From Lachnospiraceae bacterium (GTDB lineage Bacteria > Bacillota > Clostridia > Lachnospirales > Lachnospiraceae), in NCBI GenBank assembly GCA_020860745.1, contig JAJBTR010000345.1:308-6503 (forward strand): 6,196 bases of DNA. The letters run 5' to 3'. The notes beneath the pieces were generated by a model. The model saw only the letters and a list, made by a program, of their open reading frames with translations. It ran no database searches and was not told the origin of the DNA. The position numbers were made by a program, and so were the translations under genes. Numbering within the stretch: the first letter of the stretch is position 1; each line of letters opens with the position of its first letter. This document shows, piece after piece, positions 1-5,176 of this stretch.

Positions 1-611
1 AAATCAGACTGGCTCAGGTCTTCCACGGACAGCACTTCTTTTTTCGCCAGCGGGTTTGTTTTTTTCATGCAGGCACAGTGGGGTGTTTTCCCGAGCATTT
101 TCCAGGAGATGTGATCCAGTTCTTTCTGGTCGAAGTCGTAATAAATGGAAAAGATGATATCCGCCTCTTTCTGGATTAACATCCGGCGGATATCCCACGC
201 GGCATCCGATTCCAGCCGCAGACGGACATCCGGGTGGTTCGTGTGAAAGGAATTCATCAGCGGCAGCAGGAAGCAATCCGGGGAAAAGGAGTCCAGGCAT
301 CCGATGACCAGACTCTTGGTCTGACCGGTCTGCAGTACATGCGCATACTGAATCTCATCCTCTATATGCTGCAGACCGTCCTTCCAGGCATCGTAAAGGT
401 AGCGCCCTGCCGGTGTGAGAGTGATTTTATTTTTATCTCTGAAAAACAGCTGCAGATCCAGCTGTGATTCCAGACTCTGCAGCTTTTTGCTCAGCGTTGG
501 CTGGCTCAGATTAAAAAACTTTGCCGCTTTCGTAATGTTTCGGTATTCTGCTACTTTTACGAAATACTGCATCTGTCCGATGCTGACATTTCGGATGTCG
601 ACATTGTGCAT
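1..611 (-). CDS. LysR-type transcriptional regulator, C-terminus cut by window edge
   Basis: A DNA-binding regulator of the LysR family, read leftward from ATG at 609-611; 203 codons are visible and the frame is open to the window edge. An N-terminal winged helix-turn-helix lies at about residues 14-70: the helix pair shows TKAAKFFNLSQPTLS (27-41), followed by LQLFFRD (53-59) and the wing motif LTPAG (65-69), all typical of the family. Residues from about 100 (LVIGCLDSF) begin the effector-binding domain, of which only the first half is present; a complete member is about 290-310 residues. The start is supported by GGAG six bases upstream of the ATG; Met14 (before QYF) is an alternative without such a site. 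It resembles the second LysR protein here (SQPxLS, QLFxR, LTPxG, then a QYA segment), so the two may be distant paralogues. It lies in the same direction as, and downstream of, the URO-D gene at 880-1830, but a terminator separates them. Ligand unknown. Confidence 0.93.
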   Translation of the reverse strand, partial: MHNVDIRNVSIGQMQYFVKVAEYRNITKAAKFFNLSQPTLSKKLQSLESQLDLQLFFRDKNKITLTPAGRYLYDAWKDGLQHIEDEIQYAHVLQTGQTKSLVIGCLDSFSPDCFLLPLMNSFHTNHPDVRLRLESDAAWDIRRMLIQKEADIIFSIYYDFDQKELDHISWKMLGKTPHCACMKKTNPLAKKEVLSVEDLSQSD

Positions 612-645
612 AAGAATCTCCGTTCCGCTGTCCTTTGGTTGACGG

Positions 646-659
646 CACTAACATTAGTG
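646..659. promoter_or_regulatory. Short palindrome in the leader of the left LysR gene
   Basis: CACTAA and TTAGTG form a perfect 6-bp inverted repeat around a 2-base centre (CA), 35-48 bases upstream of the LysR start codon at 611. LysR regulators commonly repress their own gene from a dyad near the promoter, so an autoregulatory operator is possible. At the RNA level a 2-base loop is too tight for a good hairpin, so DNA binding is more likely than attenuation. No known consensus was recognised, and a palindrome of this length could occur by chance. Confidence 0.35.
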
Positions 660-733
660 AGGGAGTTTTCGTTTTTCCATGTGCAAGCCTGCGCTTATAA
701 TTTCGTAAACGTAAATCATACAGGCAGAGACGC

Positions 734-750
734 GAAATCACTACGATTTC
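734..750. promoter_or_regulatory. Operator-like dyad upstream of the left LysR gene
   Basis: GAAATC, a 5-base spacer (ACTAC) and GATTTC make a perfect 6-bp inverted repeat of 17 bp in total. On the minus strand it lies just upstream of two AT-rich hexamers that could be -10 boxes for the LysR gene: TATGAT at 715-720 and TATAAG at 694-699. This would put the dyad centre at about -34 or -55. The size and position suit a regulator dimer, but neither -10 has a convincing -35 at 16-18 bases, so the promoter is not assigned. The rest of the 612-879 gap shows no ORF or RNA gene that I can support. Confidence 0.35.
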
Positions 751-830
751 TTATGCTCTTTATACACATGGTATTATAAATCTGTGATATATAAATAATG
801 AGACCAGGTTCATCATAACATGTTTGTTTA

Positions 831-862
831 AATTAGAAAAGCGGGAACATAGGGCTCCCGCT
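831..862 (-). terminator. Rho-independent terminator of the URO-D gene at 880-1830
   Basis: Read on the minus strand, AGCGGGA (856-862 reversed) pairs with TCCCGCT (840-846 reversed) in a 7-bp GC-rich stem with a 9-base loop, and TTTTCTAATTT follows directly. It begins 18 bases after the stop codon of the URO-D gene. It should limit read-through into the LysR gene downstream. The upstream side on the plus strand is also A-rich, so some activity in the other direction is possible. Confidence 0.75.
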
Positions 863-879
863 AAAAAATAAATCAATTG

Positions 880-1830
880 TTATTTGTAATAATTCCGTCC
901 GTATGACGTGATTTCGTCACTTACGATTGCAAACACTCTGGCATCAATGATGGGAGCATTGGCACAGTAGCCGCCATTTTGAGCAAGGGAATCCAGTGCC
1001 CGGCGAACCTCCTGCCGGATCTCTTCTTCTGTGGCGCCCGGGCGTTCCAGCACTTCCTGGGTATTGAATCCTCCGCTGAGAAGAATCCGATCACCAAACT
1101 CTTTTTTGATGTCTTCCACTTCGTTGCAATACTGGAGCGGCTGCAGCGCGTCAATCCCCATCTCTACGAGATCCGGAACCGTGGGTTTGATATAGCCGCA
1201 GGAATGCATCTCAAAGATCATTCCAAGTTCATGCGTGCAGTCAATGACCCTTTTGATATATGGTTTGATAAACTCCCGCCACATATCCATGGAGAAAAAC
1301 ATATTCTGGTTGTTGCCCCAGTCGTCATGATATACAATGATATCAAATCCAAAGTATTCTTTCAGAATTTTCAGGTAGCGGCATTTGTAATCGGTCAGCG
1401 CGTCAAAGAATTCGTGTACTTCATCCGGAGTCTCCAGAAAAGCACAGACGGCGTTTTCAAATCCCATCAGGCTCATCATGCGCTCGAATGGTCCGTTTAA
1501 AAACATGCACAGCGACATGCGGTTTTCCCGGTCCCAGTCTTTGGTGGCTTCTGCCGCGATTGCAGGCCAGTCATAGGAGTCCAGGTCTGGGAAGTGGATG
1601 TCCTCTTTCCAGTTTTCCAGATCTTCCACGACTTCCTGCCCCGGTGTCTCCGTCTGGGAATTCAGCTCGGGCGTGAAAGTCCAGTTCACGCCGAACCAGT
1701 CATCTCCGCTGCCCTCTCCGAAATAGCGTTCTCCGTAGGAAAACCAGAGATCATAGTCTGTAAATCCGTTTGGTATCCGTTCCGGCTTCTCGTGCCGGTA
1801 TGCTGCCTGCATATTTTCTCTCGGTGTCAT
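880..1830 (-). CDS. URO-D superfamily protein with methyltransferase-type zinc triad
   Basis: A 316-residue protein of the uroporphyrinogen decarboxylase (URO-D) superfamily, a TIM-barrel fold. It is not haem-pathway HemE: the N-terminus is TPRENMQAAYRHEKPERIP (2-20), typical of corrinoid-linked relatives, and HemE's N-terminal arginine signature is absent. The motif EMHSCG gives His209 and Cys211, and GGYCAN near the end gives Cys289; this His-x-Cys ... Cys pattern is the zinc site with which MtaA/MtbA-type enzymes activate a thiol methyl acceptor. HDDWG (168-172) and LSGGFNTQEVL (251-261) are further family-like segments. Likely role (inference): methyl transfer between a corrinoid protein and a thiol or other acceptor, in the cytoplasm; the substrate cannot be read. 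An upstream in-frame ATG at 1887 would add 19 residues, but GGGGGAG seven bases before the ATG at 1830 and the family alignment favour 1830. It is divergent from the PhlG-like gene and shares its control region. No corrinoid protein lies nearby. Confidence 0.88.
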   Translation of the reverse strand: MTPRENMQAAYRHEKPERIPNGFTDYDLWFSYGERYFGEGSGDDWFGVNWTFTPELNSQTETPGQEVVEDLENWKEDIHFPDLDSYDWPAIAAEATKDWDRENRMSLCMFLNGPFERMMSLMGFENAVCAFLETPDEVHEFFDALTDYKCRYLKILKEYFGFDIIVYHDDWGNNQNMFFSMDMWREFIKPYIKRVIDCTHELGMIFEMHSCGYIKPTVPDLVEMGIDALQPLQYCNEVEDIKKEFGDRILLSGGFNTQEVLERPGATEEEIRQEVRRALDSLAQNGGYCANAPIIDARVFAIVSDEITSYGRNYYK

Positions 1831-1970
1831 GTCAGAGCTCCCCCTTTTGGTTTTGATTTTGTGAGCGTTGTCGATAAGCATGCTCATGATGTGCCTGTAT
1901 AGGAAGAAAGCTGCTTATCAGGCTCTTTTCTATATAGTGTGACTGTATGGTAGTCGTACTAGTTAACTTA

Positions 1971-1999
1971 AGTATACAGGGCAAGTCATGAAAAGGAAA
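1971..1999 (-). promoter_or_regulatory. Possible promoter of the leftward URO-D gene
   Basis: On the minus strand a -10-like TATACT (1971-1976) is preceded, at a 17-base spacing, by TTTCCT (1994-1999), a poor -35. Transcription would begin near 1964, leaving a leader of about 130 bases. A weak -35 is common in promoters activated by LysR regulators, and the dyad centred on 2028 would lie at about -64. Other AT-rich hexamers (for example at 1931-1936) cannot be excluded. Confidence 0.35.
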
Positions 2000-2019
2000 A
2001 CGAATTATTTTTGTGCTGC

Positions 2020-2036
2020 CATGCCAAATTGGAATG
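2020..2036. promoter_or_regulatory. LysR-type operator candidate between divergent genes
   Basis: A 17-bp dyad centred on A2028: seven of eight base pairs match (the exception is G2023/A2033), with a perfect core CCAA-A-TTGG. It contains T2022-N11-A2034 placed exactly on the axis, the classic T-N11-A signature of LysR recognition sites. It lies about 63 bases upstream of the predicted plus-strand start (2091) and about 64 bases upstream of the predicted minus-strand start (1964), the usual place for such sites. The second LysR gene, in the right-hand operon, is the natural candidate to bind it. The dyad is seen; its function is inferred. Confidence 0.5.
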
Positions 2037-2055
2037 CCTTGTTCATTAATATCTG

Positions 2056-2084
2056 ATGTTTTTATTCTGGAAAGATGATACAAT
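2056..2084 (+). promoter_or_regulatory. Possible promoter of the PhlG-like/LysR operon
   Basis: TACAAT at 2079-2084 matches the -10 consensus at five of six positions; the hexamer 17 bases upstream (ATGTTT, 2056-2061) is a poor -35. Transcription would begin near 2091, 30 bases before the start codon at 2121. The weak -35 and the dyad near -63 fit an activator-dependent promoter. Confidence 0.4.
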
Positions 2085-2120
2085 TTAGTCATCAAAAAAC
2101 TCAGAAAGGAAGGCAGCAAA

Positions 2121-2756
2121 ATGTTAAAAGAGACAAGGCAGGACAATCTGGGAACGCATCTGGAATGGGAATTGGACGGGGTTACATCGAAAATGCTGAA
2201 CTGGTTCTGGTGCAACATGGAAAAATGCGATAACCTCTGGCATCCGAATCAGCATATAGGATTATCCTGGATGATAGATCCCAGAGAAAGCGGTCCTATC
2301 GGCTCCATTCACCGGGCGCCTCAGAAATGGAATGACGGCAAACTGATCACCCCTTATATTCGACTCGATGATGTCGCCAAAGTCCCGGCTCATGTGCGGC
2401 GCGTCCTGAAGTATGATCACGCCATCATTGCGGTCGGGTTTAATCTGGAAGGGAAAGAGGAATCCTACGATCCCGAAACCACAAGAAAAGAAGCGTATCG
2501 CGTTCATCAGTGGCAGTCCAGCGAGTGCGGTGTGGTCGGCATGTCCTCCGCCATTCCTTTGCACGAAGAGGGGGACCAGTATGAGGATTCCGGGCTTATC
2601 TGGGCCGCTCATGCGGCGGAGGAAACCGGAAACTGGGAAGTATTCCTGCCGCAGTTATATTCTCTCTACAGGGTCATCACAGATCCGCAGATCTGTCCCT
2701 ATTATAGTTTTGAAATAGAGGGAACCGGAGAAAACGCGCGCTATAAGTACCTGTAG
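2121..2756 (+). CDS. DAPG hydrolase (PhlG)/phloretin hydrolase-like family protein
   Basis: A 211-residue cytoplasmic protein resembling the DAPG hydrolase family, whose members PhlG and phloretin hydrolase split a C-C bond between a phloroglucinol ring and an acyl group using a zinc ion. Visible hallmarks: ML-WFW (25-30) followed by LWHPNQH (39-45), and near the end AAHAAEETGNWEVFLPQLY (162-180), where His164 and Glu168 reproduce the H-x3-E zinc pair of PhlG (His270/Glu274 there) and the following FLP-LY is strongly family-like. His41, His45 and His64 are candidates for the other ligands. At 211 residues it is clearly shorter than PhlG (close to 300), mostly at the N-terminus, so the substrate may differ. 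The start is fixed by AAAGGAAGG seven bases upstream. It heads an operon with the LysR gene 11 bases downstream and is divergent from a URO-D methyltransferase homologue. The family call rests on recalled motifs; the substrate is unknown. Confidence 0.72.
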   Translation: MLKETRQDNLGTHLEWELDGVTSKMLNWFWCNMEKCDNLWHPNQHIGLSWMIDPRESGPIGSIHRAPQKWNDGKLITPYIRLDDVAKVPAHVRRVLKYDHAIIAVGFNLEGKEESYDPETTRKEAYRVHQWQSSECGVVGMSSAIPLHEEGDQYEDSGLIWAAHAAEETGNWEVFLPQLYSLYRVITDPQICPYYSFEIEGTGENARYKYL

Positions 2757-2767
2757 AGGAAACGCCT

Positions 2768-3667
2768 ATGACTTCTTTACAAATAAAATATTTCCTGACC
2801 GCGGCCCGTTGTCTGAATTTTACGGAGGCGGCGCGGCAGCTGTATATCTCGCAGCCTGCGCTCAGCCAGCAGATCGCGGCGATGGAAAAAGAACTGAACA
2901 TGCAGCTTTTTATCCGTTCTAAAGGGAAAGTCTTTCTGACGCCTGGCGCGGTGATTCTGATGCATGATCTGCCCAAATATGAAAAAATGTACGAAACGAT
3001 TCTGAAAAATGCGCAGTATGCGAACGAGGGCCGCAGCGGTGTCCTGAGGATAGGCTTTCTGGAAGGGCAAAATATTGCGCCGGATGTGGTAGAGCGCTAT
3101 TTTCAGTTCCGGGAGCAGTTTCCAAATATCGCCGTTGATGCGAGTTGCGGCTCTTTCGGTACACTGCAGCGTATGCTGGCGGAGGACGAGGTGGATCTGA
3201 TTTATACTGCTGATTTTGAAGTGGAAGATAATCCCTCCTATTGCAGTGAGCCTGTGGCGGAGGATTATGCGGTGATTCTGCTCTCCCGGTTTCATCCGCT
3301 CGCGAAGGAGAAAATCACCGGTCTTAAACAGCTGAAAAGTGTGCCGATGATCACACTTCGCCGGCAGGAGAGTACCTGGATTGCCGGGAGAGTGGAAGAT
3401 GACTGCCGGCGGGCAGGCTTTGTCCCCCATGTAAAATATGCGGATTCGCCGGATGAACAGATTCTGTGGACGGAAATCGGCCTTGGCTTCAGCGTGACGA
3501 ATCAGGACAGCTACGGGTGCCTGAATAAGAATCTGATCTGCCTGGATCAGATACATCTGGCAGAGCGAAAGTTTGTATTTGGGTGGAAAAAAGATAATGT
3601 GAATCCGGCGGTTGCGCTTTTTGTCAACTGCATGTTGGGAGACAGGAATTCAACAACCAATCGATAA
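2768..3667 (+). CDS. LysR-type transcriptional regulator
   Basis: A complete 299-residue LysR-family regulator, normal in length. The N-terminal winged helix-turn-helix occupies about residues 3-62, with FTEAARQLYISQPALSQQI (18-36) as the recognition segment, QLFIRSKGK (46-54) and the wing LTPG (57-60). A linker helix follows, and from about residue 92 (GVLRIGFLEGQ) comes the two-lobed effector-binding domain, including VDLIYTADFEVED (about 139-151) and the late segment GLGFSVTN. The start ATG suits the family, since YFL falls at residues 8-10, and GAGGAAA, overlapping the stop codon of the previous gene, is the ribosome binding site. The 11-base gap to the PhlG-like gene implies co-transcription and probably translational coupling. 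By position it is likely to control its own operon and the divergent URO-D gene through the dyad at 2020-2036, and perhaps the downstream URO-D gene through the dyad at 3728-3746. An aromatic inducer would be plausible but is inference. Confidence 0.93.
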   Translation: MTSLQIKYFLTAARCLNFTEAARQLYISQPALSQQIAAMEKELNMQLFIRSKGKVFLTPGAVILMHDLPKYEKMYETILKNAQYANEGRSGVLRIGFLEGQNIAPDVVERYFQFREQFPNIAVDASCGSFGTLQRMLAEDEVDLIYTADFEVEDNPSYCSEPVAEDYAVILLSRFHPLAKEKITGLKQLKSVPMITLRRQESTWIAGRVEDDCRRAGFVPHVKYADSPDEQILWTEIGLGFSVTNQDSYGCLNKNLICLDQIHLAERKFVFGWKKDNVNPAVALFVNCMLGDRNSTTNR

Positions 3668-3672
3668 GGTAT
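3662..3672 (+). repeat. Direct repeat copy 1, CGATAAGGTAT
   Basis: An 11-base sequence that spans the stop codon of the LysR gene and is repeated exactly at 3724-3734, 62 bases downstream. Its AAGGTATA portion (3666-3673) is also the exact complement of TATACCTT at 3739-3746, one base longer than the pairing available to copy 2. An exact 11-base repeat within about 60 bases is unlikely to be chance. Confidence 0.6.
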
Positions 3673-3696
3673 ACGCTCCGGGCACTCGTGAATGCA

Positions 3697-3725
3697 TGTG
3701 CAGTAGCACAGGCGCACTTCGTGCG
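3697..3725 (+). repeat. Two small adjacent hairpins
   Basis: TGTGC-AGTA-GCACA (3697-3710) and CGCAC-TTC-GTGCG (3713-3725) are two perfect 5-bp inverted repeats side by side, just upstream of the larger dyad. As RNA they could fold in the 3' end of the LysR transcript. They lack T-runs, so neither is a terminator alone. Their function is unknown. Confidence 0.4.
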
Positions 3726-3734
3726 ATAAGGTAT
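3724..3734 (+). repeat. Direct repeat copy 2, CGATAAGGTAT
   Basis: The second exact copy of the 11-base repeat at 3662-3672. Its AAGGTAT portion is the left arm of the dyad 3728-3746, and its first two bases overlap the end of the small hairpin before it. Confidence 0.6.
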
Positions 3735-3746
3735 TGCTTATACCTT
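3728..3746. promoter_or_regulatory. Operator-like dyad upstream of the second URO-D gene
   Basis: AAGGTAT, a 5-base spacer (TGCTT) and ATACCTT form a perfect 7-bp inverted repeat centred on 3737, about 62 bases upstream of the predicted start of transcription near 3799. That is where LysR recognition sites usually lie, although the strict T-N11-A spacing is not on the axis (TAT-N5-ATA is). An alternative reading is a terminator hairpin for the LysR operon, but the seven-T run at 3760-3766 begins 13 bases after the stem, too far for a good one. Confidence 0.45.
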
Positions 3747-3763
3747 GATTCTACAATACTTTT

Positions 3764-3792
3764 TTTACAGAATTCCTTCTATCTGTTATCAT
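3764..3792 (+). promoter_or_regulatory. Sigma-70-type promoter of the second URO-D gene
   Basis: TTTACA (3764-3769) and TATCAT (3787-3792) each match the -35 and -10 consensus at five of six positions and are separated by exactly 17 bases. Transcription would begin near 3799 and give a leader of about 60 bases before the ATG at 3861. This is the best promoter match I found in the window. Confidence 0.6.
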
Positions 3793-3860
3793 CATTAGTA
3801 AAGGCTTTTGATCCCAACATCATCTGATACAGCTCTATGAAAGCAGGAGGAGGATTATTT

Positions 3861-5090
3861 ATGTCAGAACAATTATTTGCAGAGAGAATGAAGCGGGTGC
3901 AGGATGCGATCGCACTGAAGGAGCCGGACCGGGTTCCGTTTGTACCGACGACAGGAAATCTTGTCGCTTTGGAATACGGTGTTTCCATCAAGGAGGGGAT
4001 GCTTGACCAGAGAAATCTGATCCCGGCGCTGGATCGTATGCTGGAGGATATGAAGCCGGATTATTTTTATATGCCGGATTTTTTCCCGAAAAAGGGAATG
4101 GATATCCTGCAGCCCATTAACATCAATTATCCGGGAAAAACCGCAGAGTTTGGCGATAATTTTACCTATCAGGTGGTGGATCACGAATTCATGGGGGATG
4201 ATGAGTACGAAGAGTTTTTAAAAGACCCTTCGGCTTATCTGCTTCACCGGGTTCTGGCGGAAAAGTTTCAGGCTCTGGGCGGATTAAAGATCTTGAATCC
4301 TTACAGCCTGTGCGGCAGCACGGTGATGGGATTTTCCGCGCTGGCGGCGCCGCCGCTGCAGCAGGCGCTGCAGGCTATGCTGGATGCGGGAAAAGAGATT
4401 TCGGAGTTTATACAGACCGGTGTGGATGCGACCATGCACCTGATCCAGAAAGGATTTCCGGTGTGGGGCAATGCGGTGGCCAGCCATCCGTTTGATGATT
4501 TTGCGGACAACATTCGCGGGCTGATCAATACGGTGATGGATATGAAGACGGATCCGGAATTATTGGCGGAGGCAGTGGACCGCTATACGGATGTCTCCAT
4601 TGAGTCGGCCATCGGCCTGTGTAAAATGTCTCACTCGGATAACCTGTTCATCCCACTCCACGCGGGGGTGGATGAGTTCATGTCGCCGGACGATTACGTG
4701 GAGTATTACTGGCCTCCGCTGAAAAAGATGATCAACGCGGTGGTCGGAGCCGGGATTACACCATTTGTCTTCTGTGAGGGAAATTATTTTACCAGGCTGG
4801 ACGTGATTAAAGATGTTCCGAAAGGCAAGGTGGTTTATCTCTTTGAAAAACAGGATATGGCAAAGGCAAAGAAAGTTTTGGGAGATGTAGCCTGTGTGGC
4901 GGGGAATTTTGACACGAATCTGCTGATGTATGGCACGCCGGAGGAAGTGACGGAGGAGACGAAGCGGCTGCTGGATATCTGTGCGCCGGGAGGCGGCTAC
5001 ATGATGTCTAATGCCATCTCGCTGGATAATGCGAAGAAAGAGAATCTGGCTGCCTGGTATGAGGCGGTTGAAAAATATGGGAAATATTAA
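3861..5090 (+). CDS. URO-D superfamily protein, long form without canonical zinc triad
   Basis: A 409-residue URO-D superfamily protein of the long type found with corrinoid-dependent methyl transfer in anaerobes. Recognisable segments are the N-terminal ALKEPDRVPFVP (18-29), LHAGVDEFMSP (266-276) with YYWPPLKKMI, FVFCEGNYFTRLDVIKDVPKGK (302-323), KAKKVLGD..CVAGNF (335-350), and YGTPEEV near the C-terminus. It is not HemE. Unlike the protein at 880-1830, it has no His-x-Cys pair in the barrel and no matching late Cys: that region reads CEGNY, with Glu306, and the last glycine-rich segment is GGGYMMSNA. Any metal would need other ligands (Glu306, His267 and Cys345 are possibilities). Likely role (inference): a substrate-specific or accessory methyltransferase, for example in O-demethylation; methyl donor unknown. 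The start at 3861 is fixed by AGGAGGAGG seven bases upstream; an in-frame ATG at 3837 lacks a site. It has its own promoter and terminator, so it is monocistronic. Confidence 0.85.
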   Translation: MSEQLFAERMKRVQDAIALKEPDRVPFVPTTGNLVALEYGVSIKEGMLDQRNLIPALDRMLEDMKPDYFYMPDFFPKKGMDILQPININYPGKTAEFGDNFTYQVVDHEFMGDDEYEEFLKDPSAYLLHRVLAEKFQALGGLKILNPYSLCGSTVMGFSALAAPPLQQALQAMLDAGKEISEFIQTGVDATMHLIQKGFPVWGNAVASHPFDDFADNIRGLINTVMDMKTDPELLAEAVDRYTDVSIESAIGLCKMSHSDNLFIPLHAGVDEFMSPDDYVEYYWPPLKKMINAVVGAGITPFVFCEGNYFTRLDVIKDVPKGKVVYLFEKQDMAKAKKVLGDVACVAGNFDTNLLMYGTPEEVTEETKRLLDICAPGGGYMMSNAISLDNAKKENLAAWYEAVEKYGKY

Positions 5091-5112
5091 GAAAACAGTA
5101 TAAGAAAGATCG

Positions 5113-5142
5113 AACCCCGGAGTGTAAAAACTCCGGGGTTTT
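5113..5142 (+). terminator. Strong rho-independent terminator after the second URO-D gene
   Basis: AACCCCGGAGT (5113-5123) and ACTCCGGGGTT (5130-5140) form a perfect 11-bp stem with a 6-base loop, ending in TTTT, 22 bases after the stop codon of the URO-D gene. It lies between two convergent genes. On the minus strand the stem is followed by TTCGATCTTTCTT, so it may also stop the leftward gene at 5177-6196, less efficiently. Confidence 0.9.
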
Positions 5143-5176
5143 GGCAGTTACATCGTTTATGCAAAGATTTTTCAGC

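Noticed and set aside
979..1500. Plus-strand open frame opposite the first URO-D gene
   Set aside because: It is a shadow of a gene with clear motifs on the minus strand; composition is unlike a real protein.
1831..1887. Upstream in-frame ATG giving the first URO-D protein 19 extra residues
   Set aside because: The ATG at 1830 has a strong GGGGGAG seven bases upstream and begins with the family-typical TPRENM; the added stretch is lysine-rich and unlike the family.
1894..1980. Inverted repeat CCTGTATA (1894-1901) / TATACAGG (1973-1980)
   Set aside because: Only 8 bp with 71 bases between the arms; a match of this length is expected by chance in a gap of this size, and the right arm would lie at the -10 rather than in the transcript.
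1831..2120. Cobalamin riboswitch in front of the URO-D genes
   Set aside because: Corrinoid-linked genes made this worth looking for, but I see no B12-box-like sequence or multi-stem architecture here or in 3668-3860, and the predicted leader before 3861 is too short.
2777..3556. Long minus-strand open frame opposite the second LysR gene
   Set aside because: The plus strand encodes an unmistakable LysR protein; the opposite reading has no family resemblance and no good ribosome binding site.
3837..3860. In-frame ATG at 3837 as start of the second URO-D protein
   Set aside because: It would translate the AGGAGGAGG ribosome binding site as glycine-rich residues and has no binding site of its own; 3861 is well placed.
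880..5090. HemE (haem biosynthesis) as the identity of the URO-D proteins
   Set aside because: Both lack the N-terminal arginine signature of true uroporphyrinogen decarboxylase, and one has a methyltransferase zinc triad; no other haem gene is nearby.
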